DNA of 64,000 nt, taken from contig CANTUZ010000025.1 of NCBI GenBank assembly GCA_947846985.1, forward strand, positions 9,980,100-10,044,099, written 5' to 3'. The position numbers were made by a program, and so were the translations under genes. Source of the DNA: Fratercula arctica. Taxonomy: Eukaryota; Chordata; Aves; Charadriiformes; Alcidae. The notes under the pieces are model-generated. The model was not told the DNA's origin. It did not search any database and worked only from the letters and a program-made list of their open reading frames with translations. Positions 24,171-35,779 of the stretch are shown here, in pieces (the stretch's first letter is position 1; every line of letters starts with the position of its first letter).

Positions 24171-25184
24171 TGCCATGTCCTTCCCCAAAAGGAAAAAGAA
24201 ATTTCTGGCTGTGGTGGGAATACTCCTGAAATATGTTCTCTATGCTGCTTGATGTTTTCTATCCTGCCCCTTTTGTGCTGACACAGTATTTGTATAACCA
24301 CAAGGTGAAATGGATTGGGAAAACTACCTTCTTCCACAAAGGATTGGTTTTATGCCAGATTGCTTTTCAATATAGTTTATCATATGGCCTGAGAAACATT
24401 TGTGACAGAAAATGGAAGGGACAGTGCAAGAAGTGGATGTGGTTGGGTGGACTATATCTTTCAGTGGTTAATGCTGGCTTGTATTAGTTTAAAACATTCA
24501 TCAGCCTAAAGGAAGGTGCTGATGCTGGTTCTGTATGACCCAAAAGGAACAAGTAATCAATTTATAGTGACACAATCAGAGGTGACTCTTACCTTGACAG
24601 TGGGTTTACAACCCTCAGTAAAATCTTATTTCTTTCCTGTGCTGAGTATGGATAGCAGGCACATTATCACCAAGCCTGGCTCCACAACACATTGGAAGAG
24701 AAGTATGCACTGAAACAGGAATGATATTGCACCTGTGCAGTAGCCCTCAGTGGGGGTCCTGACCAGCTAATAAGTGTTAGAGACACCACTGGATACAGTC
24801 AAATATTTTCTGACTTCTATTATCTATATCCATAAGTGGGATGTATTGGTTCATGTTCCATAGCAGTAGAATTCAGAAAATATTCAACTTCCTTTAATTA
24901 TTTCAGTTGGGAATTTAATATGTGAGAGATAAGTCCATCCTAATTATAGCAGGTTCACCTTTAAAAATAGTAAATACTATTTTTACCATTGCAATTAAGT
25001 TGTATTTTCAAAGAAATATACTTCAAATTCCCCTATAGTTGGCAGTATTTTGAATATTAGAAATAAAATACACTCTCTATATTTATTCTTAGTGAACATG
25101 ACAATTACCAATCCAAAAGTAACTTTTGTGCCCAAACTGTACCTGTTATTCAGACTTATTTCAATTACAAATCTAAAAACATAC
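24171..25184. other. UHRF2 intron without recognised gene
   Basis: It contains short open pieces (such as 24233-24487) without recognisable domains. It may include old repeat debris next to the LTR. It ends at the UHRF2 SRA exon donor. Confidence 0.45.
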
Positions 25185-25292
25185 CTGAACTCTGAATTTC
25201 CAGGTTGTCCCAACAGGGACACCAGGTACAGGACCATAGTGATTAGAAGGGACAATAGTGCATTCCTTAGTGCGACCAACGCAAGCCATGCC
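25185..25292 (-). CDS. UHRF2: UHRF2 coding exon: start of SRA domain
   Basis: These 36 phase-0 codons read [20 protein letters not shown], then a PVPGVPVG turn, and end TTWKFRVQ. This is the N-terminal strand region of the SET- and RING-associated (SRA) domain that flips and binds hemimethylated or hydroxymethylated cytosine in UHRF proteins. The acceptor is TTTTTAG/GGC and the donor is CAG/GTATG. The spacing to the neighbouring exons and the residue matches to vertebrate UHRF2 ([19 protein letters not shown]) make the assignment firm. The exon continues directly in phase 0 into [13 protein letters not shown] at 17693-17797. Confidence 0.92.
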
Positions 25293-25634
25293 CTAAAAAA
25301 CACAGCGGAGAGAATGAATTTTATTATATTTAAAGTAATTTATAAAAGCTGTTGCAGATACCAAGACATCCAACCACTATAGTAAACACTTAAATATATT
25401 AATATAAAAATTGTCAACAGTAGTTTTAATTTGCATTTCTTTATTTACCTCTAGCCATCTTAATAATTCTTCAGATGTTTTAACTTTCACTAGACAGTGT
25501 ACAGGATTCAACATTGCTTTACAGTCTGTTCAGTCCTATACTGAATTTTGTGTAATGCATATATAAATGCACATATATAAAGATGTAACACATACATGAA
25601 TAGTGAGCTATTTTTAAATTAAAATACACTCTAC

Positions 25635-25758
25635 CTTGCCCCAGTCTCTCTGGCTTTCAGTACTGGCAGATGGCATCTTTGCTTTCTTTTTACTCTGTCT
25701 GAGTTTTTCTCCAGCCTTTACAACTTCATTAGAATCATTTTTGCATGAAGGACAGTAC
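25635..25758 (-). CDS. UHRF2: UHRF2 coding exon: PHD end and basic linker
   Basis: This exon is 124 bp: one base completing the Trp codon, then 41 codons beginning YCPSCKND, continuing through a Lys-rich stretch ([16 protein letters not shown]) and ending [14 protein letters not shown] supplies the last PHD zinc ligands. The basic linker between PHD and SRA is typical of the UHRF family and in UHRF1 is involved in intramolecular contacts (family knowledge). The acceptor is ATTTTAG/GTAC and the donor is GGCAAG/GTAGAG. The exon joins in phase 0 to the 25185-25292 exon across an intron of only about 340 bp, the shortest intron here. No disabling change is seen. Confidence 0.92.
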
Positions 25759-28699
25759 CTAAAATAAAAGTTTCAGGAAATTCTTTATTACTTAGTAATA
25801 ACGGCAATACATTTCTTCTAAGAAAATAGTGTCAAATTTGTTCATCCTGGCTAAATATTTTGAAACTAGCAAATATATGACAGTTCTTAAAAGCTGAGGA
25901 CTCAGGTTGAAAAAATAAACTCAACAAGAACAAATACTGTCTACTTCTAAAACAAGACTTTTTTTTTTTAAAAGTAGGGTGGTAGAGGTGAAACATTTCA
26001 CTCTTCTTTTCTCATGTGATGTACAAGAGGTCCCCATGCTTCCTGCATTCCCTCCTCATTTTCTCTTCCTTTCTTTGCTTGTTCAGATCACATAGGGGAG
26101 AGGAGAAATGAGATTATACTGATGACTAATGTTCATGGTTAATTTCCACATCCTGCGCACTCATCATCTACTTTTACTGCACTAAATCTCACTTCAGACA
26201 GCTGGATGTGGAACAGCCCTAGGGTACCACAAAACACGCATGCATTCTTATCCTACTCCACCATGACTAAGGCATCAGGATTGTCACTCAGTACTCAACA
26301 AATGGGAAGAGTATTAAACTCCATTTCTATATATTTCTTTGCCCCATTCCATTGTGACTCATTCCAGCCACCATAAAATCATTACGGTAGAAAAAGGATA
26401 GGAGATTGTAGGAAACAGTGCCTAAGGGAAAGTGGGGAAGGGAGCACACAGATCCTTTTATTGCTTCTAACAGCACTTTTTTCCCCACTCCAGAAGCGCC
26501 AAGGCAAAGGCAACTGCCATTGCTTCTGGCTTCCACAGGCTGAGTTTGGTCCAAAAGTCACTAGTGGAAGAAGTCTGATCTATAATAACAACAACATATT
26601 TAGATTACTGCTAATGCATTGCTATATACCTTTTATCTTTGAGTATGAACAGAACTAGTTACCATAGGGCAACAGGTCACTGTGTACAGATATTTCACAA
26701 GAATTGCCTGTGTACATGCCATAAACCCTCGAAGATGGGAGCTACCTCAAATTATGTTTTTATTTGCAACCTAGAATTCATACAGACACTTATTGCAGAA
26801 CACAAAACAATAATTTCCAAATCATACCTGTTCAATTTAAAGGTAAAGAAGAAATTTTCCATAATTTTATGCTAGGCAAACTCCACCTGGACATTGACAT
26901 TCAGGCTATGTTCTTTCCTGTTCAATCATGTTTTGAGGGTTGTTCTTTTTTTAAAAAAATTAAAATTGGAGCATGTGTATTTTCTTTTTCGTAACCTTGT
27001 TGTGATTAATATTGGAACATAAAATTACTTTTTGCTGCTGGAATACTGGTATAGAGTCTTTTAGGAGTAAGGGGACCTGAAGAAGGATGGATGCACTGTC
27101 AGAGTACAGATCCTAAATAATATTCCTTTTAATATTCTAGATGACTGTAGTCAAAAAACTTCTCAGTTGTTATACCCAAAAGTCAAGCACAGTCACAAAA
27201 GAACACTAAGGACTGTGACCAACTCTGAAGTGCTATAGCAGAGAACACTTTCCAACACATGATTTGGAAGCACTAAGATCTTCAGCTCACTTCCATAAGC
27301 AATTAGTAGGAAGTGAATGGATGTTGGGGCAGATTAGTTTTTTGTGCACAAAAGTAGAAAACCTGAGGATAGCTGGGATTCACGTGCTGCCGAACAAAGA
27401 CTGCTGAATAATGATTATATATACCTGTGTACACAATCATTTTGCATATACAAGAAATGGGAAGCACACATACAATAATTGCTATATTTAGTCCCAACAA
27501 CTGACACATATTTGCAATATGTATTGAAAATATTTTCTAGATAGTGTTCAAATTCAGCAGTTTCTCCAAACAGAGCAAATATGAGTAAAATTCTTTTCAG
27601 TTCAGGATATTCAAAAGGAAATGTCTAAATCAGCAGAAGCATCTCAGTGTGCATATATACACAATGAAAAAACCTCACCAAATGTCATAACTGAAGTTGC
27701 ACATAGGTATAAATATAACTGGAGTCTGGGAAAACCGAAATATGTTAGCCCAAGAAAAAAGGTAGAGCATTAGACACTGAACTGTAAATAAACTTACTCA
27801 ATATGAGGCAGCTGATGTAATATAGTACACTGTTATTCACTTCCATAGAGTGTTAAAACTTCTGAAGTACTTAAAATATTTTATTTGAAGTGTGTAGTTC
27901 CACTAAAAATCTATCACAAAGTGCAGTTCAAAGTTTTTCTTTAAAACATGTCCATAGATATCTATTGATGTATTCATAATGGAAAACTTAATTCTAAAGT
28001 TCTATTTATAAGTCACTTATAAAAGATTAGCATTTAATATATTTTACAAGCAGGTTATAAGTACAAATGGTATGAGTTGCACATAACTGATACAGGTGAG
28101 ATGTGGCATGGAGCTTAAGATGACAAGCTGATGCTGACTCCATGCAGAGTCAGCTCAGAATGGAGTTAGCTGAGTCCACCAAGGCCTACTAGTTTGCCTT
28201 TCTTGCTGGTGATGCTAGAGTTACTGGAAATGGGGAGGAGTAAATTAGTGGTTTACAGCAGAAAAAATGAATAAGGCAGCTATAGGATAAGGGAAGGGCA
28301 AGGAGGCAGCAACAAGGGCTGAAATTGAGGGGAAAGAAAAGGATTAAAGGAGAAGCAACAATGAAGCCCGAATAAAACAAATAAAAGGTTGGGGAAGCAC
28401 CACTGTAGGTGGTGCTAGTTAAGTCTAATAACATCAGTTAATGTCACAGAGGTCATAAACTGAATAAGTTAATTTCTGAAATTCTGTAATGAACAATAAT
28501 GCTCAATACCAATAGTTTATGAATTATATTTATAAATAGAATCTTAACATAAAATGTAAATATGTTTACATACAGTGCAAGGATGAAAAACATACCAGAA
28601 ATATAAAAGCTCTTCAGTAATTCCTTTAGTTGCAAATAACAAAGAGGTACCTTGTGTAGAATGGGAATATACATAAGTAAATCATCCTTGTATATTTAC
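25759..28699. other. UHRF2 intron between PHD and linker exons
   Basis: AT-rich intron of about 2.9 kb. I see no CR1, LTR or exon. Small chance ORFs lie on both strands. Confidence 0.55.
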
Positions 28700-28886
28700 C
28701 AATCCTCATCTTCTGGTATCTTGCTTAAGGGAGGGTTCAGGCAGTATATATGATAAGCCATATTACATTCATCACAAAGGAGTTGCATGTGAGCATCCTG
28801 TTTTCCACCACACAAGTAACAGGAGCAAAAGCGACATTCCTTATCTGGGTCAGCCCTGCAGTGCTTGCATTCAGGGCCACTCTTTC
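28700..28886 (-). CDS. UHRF2: UHRF2 coding exon: PHD finger
   Basis: This 187-bp exon starts in phase 1 with GA (completing Arg), then Lys-Ser-Gly-Pro-Glu-Cys. It carries the Cys-rich pre-PHD and PHD zinc ligands ([32 protein letters not shown]) and ends in [11 protein letters not shown] plus TG of a split Trp codon. The acceptor is TTTTGATAG/GA and the donor is TTG/GTAAAT. In the family this finger recognises the unmodified H3 N-terminus and works with the tudor pair. The [14 protein letters not shown] sequence matches my memory of UHRF2 better than UHRF1, which has CDMAFHIYCLDPPL. All visible Cys/His ligands are kept. I chose this acceptor over two AGs further inside the exon because only it keeps frame with the preceding exon and restores the Arg-Lys-Ser-Gly-Pro junction. 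Confidence 0.93.
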
Positions 28887-29826
28887 CTATCAAAAAAAGA
28901 TAAAAAGCCACAGGTCTTAGAAAACTGATTTCAGATTTATAAATACAACATAATGGCAGAAGAGCATATATGTGTGTGTCCACATGAACATGCCATGGAT
29001 ATAGTAGCTTTGCTATTAAAATGAAGTCTGGGTTTAAAATGATCAAGCCAACAAGAACAGTTTATACCTGTATAACACTTATGTATTACTACATGACTAA
29101 GTAACTACTGTCAATATCAACTTGTGTTCTTCAGCCTAACATTTATAAAAGGGTCATTGTCATTTTCCAAGTTAGGTTGCAACCTAGCCTGTTGCTCTGC
29201 TACCCTGACCATCAGGGGATGGGGGTGTGGGTGATGTAAAAAAGAAAGAAAATAGCTCTACACACTCAAACAGTGGCAACATAATTCACTGGCAGCTTGA
29301 CTGCATTTAGTCCATTATAATAACTGACTAATTTTATGAAGACTTAGCACTTATTAGTGTGAATGAATAGATTCATTTTGATGGACTAGGTCATGAGAAT
29401 GTATTGTTCTGCAAGTTGCCTTGGCAGGACTGTCTATAGAAAGACTTGAACAGAATTGTGAAATTACAGTCCTTTATAGTGTTGCAGTTTAAAAAAAATG
29501 CACAGGGCTGATAAATAAAGAAAAAAGTATAAGTTTAGAAGGAAGAGAAGACTTAAGAGCACTTGACCACAGCTCAAAGAACAATTTTGGAGTGAGTATT
29601 TCTGTGTGAAAACCATCAAGAAAGACTATGGAAGTGAATCTGACAAACTAAACTATGATGATGTGATACAGGATATAATAATAACAACAATTAAGTAATG
29701 TGATAACCAGAGCACTTCCAGATGGCTGAAGGAACATTTTTCTTACTTCAGTGAATAAATGGGCCTTGAAACAAAGGACAAGGAGGAACTGGAATGATTG
29801 TTTGAGAGTTTGGATTGGAAGCAGGA
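28887..29826. other. UHRF2 intron, no recognised feature
   Basis: Sequence upstream of the PHD exon acceptor. AT-rich, with nothing assignable before the hAT element at 29835. Confidence 0.5.
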
Positions 29827-29834
29827 AGCTAGAG

Positions 29835-30142
29835 CAGTGGTCTCTACATTTTTTTGTTTGCACACCCCATCAGTAAAAAACTTTTGAGAGCACGCACCCT
29901 CAATACATGTATATTTATTTCTAAGTTATATACATATACTATTCTACTAATATATTATGTACATTATAAAACATACACAAACCCAGAAATAAAAAAAGGA
30001 TGAGATAAAGATGAAATAAACTCTATTTTAAATAAAATTTTATTTTATTTTTTAACAGGACAAAAATAATTTTCTTTTTGCACCCCGATGGATTGTCTTG
30101 CACACCCCTTGGGGTGCATGCATCCCACTTTGGCATCCATTG
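29835..30142. mobile_element. Non-autonomous hAT (Charlie-like) DNA transposon
   Basis: The 308-bp element starts CAGTGGTCTCTACATTTTTT and ends GGCATCCATTG. The termini are a short imperfect inverted repeat of the CA(G/A)TGG type found in hAT/Charlie elements. It is flanked by a perfect 8-bp duplication AGCTAGAG (29827-29834 and 30143-30150), the length diagnostic of hAT transposases. The interior has GCACACCCC motifs near both ends and no ORF, so it is a MITE-like relic or internally deleted copy. Confidence 0.8.
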
Positions 30143-30150
30143 AGCTAGAG

Positions 30151-32771
30151 AACCAAGACACCTTTGATAACAATAGACAAATGAGTAGTATGAGTCAAAG
30201 TTTAAATTGGCTTCTCTTTTCCCCATATCACATTTTCTTCAACCATCCTATGAAGTTTACAATTTGATCTTCTGGTTCTCTGGAACTACTGCAATATTTA
30301 ATTATGTCATTCACTTGGATAAACAGAACAGTTTTCTGATGCTCCTAAGTAGCTCTACACCGCCAGAAATGCTATAAATTAAGAATAGCCTTTTCTTACT
30401 TTTGAAAGACGTGATATATCTTAAGGCCTACCAGATAACATTTGGCTCCTGTTACTGCTATTACTTTAGGACAAAGGTAAAAGTATACAATAAAAAGTTT
30501 AAGATAGATGAGAAAAATGAAATATATAGCCATTTTTGTTATTGATAACAATCAATTTGCAAGAGTTTCCGCATGTCCTCTAACAGAGGAACCTCAAAGC
30601 AAACTCAGTGAGAGGAAGGGGAAGGACCGGGCCAGAAAACATCCTTTTCCCATTTCTATTTTAAATTGGTTTAATAACTCAAATTGCATTGATTTTATTT
30701 GCACTGTTGCTCGGATAGAGATGAGCCTGTTCACTCCTACCACCACTGTAAAATTTAGTTGCGTAGGTTCTTTCATATTCTCTTCTTTTGTAGGAAAAAA
30801 CTTATCTAATGTTTGTATTACAAATTTAGATTCTGATGGAAGTTAAAGTATCATGTTGATGACCAGTTCTGTTTTGTATAAAACATCTAAAATATGTTCT
30901 AGAGCTCTTAATTTCAGCACATTCTCTGACCCTGCTCCATAACAAACTCATGGAGCATTTCAGGACAATTAATTCTTTTTGAATTCTAGCTACTGTTATT
31001 AAAATACCAGTCTACTGGTTTTTTTAGCATGCAAATAAACTAAGTGAGCTGCATGTATTTAGATGGCTAATTTTTAAATGTAGAGTAGGACTAGAGAGGC
31101 AAATACAGAGGAGCAATAAAGAAATCAGTTGAGCCATAAGCAAGAAGAAAACTATGGTGCATTGTGCTTCACAGAACAAATTCAGGAGAGCTTACAAAAT
31201 AATATCAGACTAACAGCAGGAGAAAGTGAAGTAAACAGTGTGGTGAGGAAGTTGGACTTTGGGGGAAAAAAAGTAGATGAAGACTAAGGAATAAAGTTAC
31301 ATAGCCAGCAGTAAATTAACAATCAGATCTTTGAGGTTAAAATGTAAATTAATATTGTTGTGTTACACTTAATTATGATGATTTGTAAAAAATAATCTTG
31401 AAAGAAATGAAAAAGGGGTCAAGAATTGCATAGAAAATGATATAGGTGCAGATTTATGCAAAGGTAGCAATTATGGGGGAGGTTTGAGAACAGGTTACAA
31501 ATAAGGAGACAATTAAATAATAAGACGTGACAGTAGTAACTGAAAATGAGTAGGAACTGAAAACTTGATTCTTATAAAATAAAACAGGGAGCCAGTGCAG
31601 GAAAATATAGAATGCAAAATCAATAAGGCCTGAAGCCTAATCCATGACTGAAAGTTAGTGATAAAGTAATCATTTACATGAAACAGAACTTTAAATTTAA
31701 TTCCACTGCACTGTAGGGGTGTATGTAATTAAATAAAGCATGAAAAGTTTACATACCCTCCAAAATCAGTTTTATAAACTAGAAATATACTCACTATATA
31801 TATATATATATCTATAAATTAGGTACATAAATGCAAAGCAGATATAACTTGATTTTACACTATCTCTAAATTGAAAAATTTCTCAAACTGTCAGTTTATC
31901 ATGAAAATATTATTTTAAAATTTTGAAAATCACCCTTAAAGTGACTAAGAGACCATAAATGGAATGGATGGTTAGTTTTCATGACTAATCTGAGAAAAAA
32001 AAATAAACAATGAAAAAAAGTTTGCTTAAATGCCTTCATTTATTGAAAATTACATTTTTACTTTTATGAATACATTTGCAAATGGAATTTGCTTTTTTAA
32101 AAAACACTGATTTTTAATATGACATCATTTCTTTAATAGTACACTGCAGATAGTCTTGTGTATTAATGACACCTACACAATGACACAAATATTAGTTTTA
32201 GATTATAAATGAAAACTAAACTGCGATAAATTTGCTTCTTTTAAAATTCAGTAATATCTATCAATAATGCCACAGATCAACCTCTCAGTATTCTCACTAC
32301 AAGCACTGTCTTATAAGTCCTGTTCTTTAACTTTCACATATTTTTAAACTTAGGATACAATGTTAAACTGCTTTTTAGAGAAATGCCCTTTGGGGGGGCA
32401 GCTGTGCTCTACACAGATAATGATTTTTCATTCTTAGATAATGCCAGGGTTAAAGATAGCAGTATTGACTCTTTCAGTCTTTTGCATCTGTTAAGAACTC
32501 AAATGAGATGTCAACTATGATAGTAAGTTTTGTGATTCGGATACCTGCCTAGGAACTTATCTCAGACTATGAACTCACTCCATACAGATAATATAAAATA
32601 TCAGCCATTTACCTGCTTATGACATTATATTCATAGCACTAATGTGTTGATATATTACTTCAAAAAATTATTCCCAATATGCCATGTAATAAAGTTACAT
32701 TATAGTAAAAACTTTTCAACCCAAAAATCTGTGTAATAACAATTCTATCACATCAAAGAAACCTTAATTAA
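30151..32771. other. UHRF2 intron, no recognised gene
   Basis: AT-rich intron with a (TA)n tract near 31796-31812. The 112-codon frame at 30508-30846 has no recognisable domain and is probably chance. Confidence 0.5.
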
Positions 32772-33017
32772 ATTAGAGGGTAGATTTAGATATTAGGAAG
32801 AAATTCTTTACTGTGAGGGTGGTGAGACACTGGCACAGGTTACCCAGGGAAGCTGTGGATGCCACATCCCTGGAAGTGTTCAAGGCCAGGTTGGATGGGG
32901 CTTTGAATAGCCTGGTCTAGTGGAAGGTGTCCCTGCCCATGGCAGGGGGGTTGGAACTAGATGATCTTTCAGGTCCCTTCCAACCCAAACCATTCTATGA
33001 TTTTATGATTCTATGAA
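32772..33017 (+). mobile_element. CR1 3' fragment K
   Basis: About 245 bp of CR1 3' end (RLDIRKKFFTVRVVRHWHRL-type coding, AWLG..NSLV, 3' UTR, ATTCTATG tail). It is antisense to UHRF2 and ends about 90 bp beyond the donor of the exon at 33107. Confidence 0.9.
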
Positions 33018-33106
33018 ATTAATTCTGTGCTCTGATCCCTTAATTTTTTAATGCCATTCAAATATTTAACTAACATTCTTAATCATACAATAAAAAAAAA
33101 GCATAC

Positions 33107-33216
33107 TTTTGAAATCTCCATCTCCAAATGTCAGTGGATAAGCTCCTGGCTTTTCAATCTTGTACATTTCCTCTATAAAAAGAATTCTGCAGTCATTTAT
33201 TGCATCTTCTGGGCCT
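33107..33216 (-). CDS. UHRF2: UHRF2 coding exon: end of tandem tudor domain
   Basis: This 110-bp exon completes the Gly codon split with the 49250-49468 exon, then reads GGPEDAINDCRILFIEEMYK, a Lys/Ile/Glu stretch and PGAYPLTFGDGDF before ending in phase 1. In the UHRF family the NDCRI..(D/E)E.(Y/F)KIE.PG segment closes the second tudor fold and leads to the linker before the PHD finger. The acceptor is TTTTTCAG/A and the donor is AAAA/GTATG. The split codon joins to the 28700-28886 exon to give Arg, followed by Lys-Ser-Gly-Pro as in UHRF1 and UHRF2. A CR1 tail ends only about 90 bp beyond the donor. The intron between this exon and the tudor exon holds the whole left palindrome arm. No stop or frameshift is present. 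Confidence 0.92.
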
Positions 33217-34876
33217 CTGAAAAATAAAAATATAATAAAGTACATTGAACTCTGTTTCTCAGTCTTAGCCTCTATAAATGGCAAACCCTAAGTAAAGTAA
33301 TGTAGTTAACTGTCATCTGTTTTATCAATGACAAAATATTTTTTATTGACTTCACAAACAAAATTCAATGCAGTGCTCTAACATGTCGCAAAATCAAAAC
33401 ACAATGTGCAGTCTAGTTAGTGGCACAGATGAAGAACATCCCAACACATTGTTTCATTGTCCAGCTTGTTTCTTCTACAAATACTTCTAATGTAATACAC
33501 ACCACAATAGCGATTTTATCTTAAACCAACATAAAGTTATGCCTCATTTTCCTTCTAAATAACAGGAAACTTTGAATTGAAAGTATATTGAATGAAAAAT
33601 GTTATGTATACATGCATATTTGTGTGTGTGTGCACACATGTGTGTTTGTGTGTATAATGTAAAATACAGAAATATAAATATATCTTAAACTTTAGGCAGA
33701 TCTATATGTAAAAGTCAAAATAGACACAAATTCAATAAATTGTTGTCTACTATTAAGCATCCATTTAAATTCTGAAGCACACTATTAAACTGGTAACAAA
33801 ATTTTTTGGGTAAATAAATTGCATTGACAATTTCAGCATAAATCAGGCATATTTCAGCATAAATCAGGCATTACAGCTACAAATGAGACTTTCTCTAGTA
33901 GCTATTAAAATAGAATTTTTGGCTGTAGGAGAGAAGGGAAAGAAGAAAGAGGGGACAAGAAAAGGATGTGTTTAGTAACAGGTTTGACAAATGTCTTTCA
34001 GAAATAACAACAGGTAGTTTATCTTAAAGAATGGTCTAAGAGGAACTCATTCAGTCCCTTTCAACCTTGCTGTTTATGATTACTTAGATACTGAATTTAG
34101 CTACTGTATCTCAACTAGGACCTTGGGACAGGGGATAATCACAATGGTGGGTGGCTCTAAATCACATCAATCAAGGATTCCCTTTAAGAAGTTTTGTTAC
34201 CTATAGGGAAATAAGCTACATGTGCGTGCAAGAAGTCTATAGACATTTTTTTTTTTGGCAAGTGAACTTTAATAGAGCTGGTCAAGAATGTTTCAGCAAA
34301 TTGTTAGACCACATGCCACTATTTTATGAGAGCTATTTTGAGAAATGAACCAGAAGTAACATTCTGCATCTCAACAAAAATGTGTCTTCAAAGCTCAAGC
34401 AGCAAGTACCAAAGGTGTTAGATGAAAAAAAGATACTATCTTGGATATGGAATTATACCACATGAATATATAGAAACATCAGAAAGAGAATCTATAGAAA
34501 CTGAAATTCCAGGTCTAAATAAAAGAAACTATAGCATTAAGACTGCATTATTTTGCACCCAAGCAACATGATAATAGCATCTACAAGATGTTGAAGGCCA
34601 TCAGACATACTAAGAAGAAAGGAAACATAACAGTACTAGATCCAATGCCAAGATTAAAATTTTAGACACTGCCAATGATGATTCCTTGGAGCAGCTAGCC
34701 AAGAATCCACAAAAGCTGAAGAACTCTTGACTTGGTCCTGAGTGACTTGGTCCACCGTGCAGGACTTGGTTCATTGCATTATTCCATTGCTCTGTAATGA
34801 TGTACTTAAATTCAGTATCTTTGCAAGAGCAAGAAAAGCCAAGTTATGTTCAATTTCAAAAGGAAAATTAAATAGA
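33217..34876. other. Intron with simple and short tandem repeats
   Basis: Contains a GT-rich tract at about 33618-33657 and a 21-bp unit (ATTTCAGCATAAATCAGGCAT) repeated twice in tandem near 33831-33873. No gene is seen. Confidence 0.6.
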
Positions 34877-34881
34877 AATAC

Positions 34882-35151
34882 TGTCATGGCTTAACCCCAG
34901 CTGGCAACTAAGCACCACACAGTCAGCCACTTGCTCACTTTCCCCCAGTGGGATGGGGGAGAGAATCAGAAGAGAAAAAGTAAGGAAAAACTCGTGGGTT
35001 GAGACAAACACAGTGTAATAGGTAGAGCAAAAGCTGCTCATGCAAGCAAAGCAAAACAAGGAATTAATTCCCTACTTCCCATGGACAGGCAGGTATTCAG
35101 CCATTTCCAGGAAAGCAGGGATCCATCATGCATAACAGTTACTTGGGAAGA
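34882..35151 (-). mobile_element. Old solo LTR, half next to left ERV 3' LTR
   Basis: This half begins TGTCATGGCTTAACCCCAG on the plus strand and matches, reversed, the 3' half of the LTR at 63197-63779. Its partner is 41411-41745. The pair is flanked by AATAC (34877-34881 and 41746-41750), so this was a complete solo LTR before the ERV inserted into it with duplication GAAGA. Confidence 0.88.
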
Positions 35152-35496
35152 TGTCGTGGTTTGGCCTCAGATGGCAACAAAGAACCACGTGTCGCTCGCT
35201 CAGCACTTCCCGGTATGGGAAGGATCAAAAGAAAAGGCAAAACTCTTGGGTTGAGACAAAGGCAGTTTAACAGAACAGCAAAGGGAACAAGAAAACAACA
35301 ACAATAACACCGACAGAGAAATATACAGACGCGATTAGGGAACCGCCGCTCCCCGCCGCTCCCCGCCGCTCCGGCCCCGGGACGCGCCAGCCCGCTCCGA
35401 ACCCAACTGCTCCCCCCCTCCCTCCTTTTAATCTCAGGGTGGGCGTGGCTCACATGGCATGGAATACTTAACCCTGTCCCTGCCGGAACCAGGACA
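35152..35496 (-). mobile_element. 3' LTR of left palindrome ERV
   Basis: 345 bp, TGTCCTGG...CACGACA on the minus strand, the same length as the 5' LTR at 41066-41410. I count roughly eight differences from that LTR, mostly in the GC-rich CCGCCGCTCC repeats. It is flanked by the target duplication GAAGA (35147-35151 and 41411-41415). Confidence 0.9.
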
Positions 35497-35779
35497 TTAT
35501 CCACCCCTTATTCCATACCATTTTGCCACGCCTAGATCTTACAGTTTTCGGAACACGTGACTGGTGTACCCGGCGTAGCTCATGCACACAGTCCATGGGC
35601 CGAAGATGCAGATCTTGAGGAAGTTGCTGGGCGTCAGCTCTGATCCCATCACCACTTTGCTTTACTCAATTCTTCATCAAAGTCCATCTGTCCTTAATTT
35701 GGGTGATTCTTACTGCAGTACAGCCAATAGCAATTATAGTAACGAGGACATACAGTGACAATGTTCCACATGATTTGAT

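Noticed and set aside
24233..24487. 84-codon ORF beside the LTR
   Set aside because: No recognisable family. Could be repeat debris, so not called as a gene.
30508..30846. 112-codon intronic ORF
   Set aside because: No domain, no splice context, AT-rich composition like its surroundings.
17693..33216. Assignment of the exons to UHRF1
   Set aside because: Residues such as [20 protein letters not shown] and the [10 protein letters not shown] linker fit UHRF2 better than UHRF1, as I recall the families.
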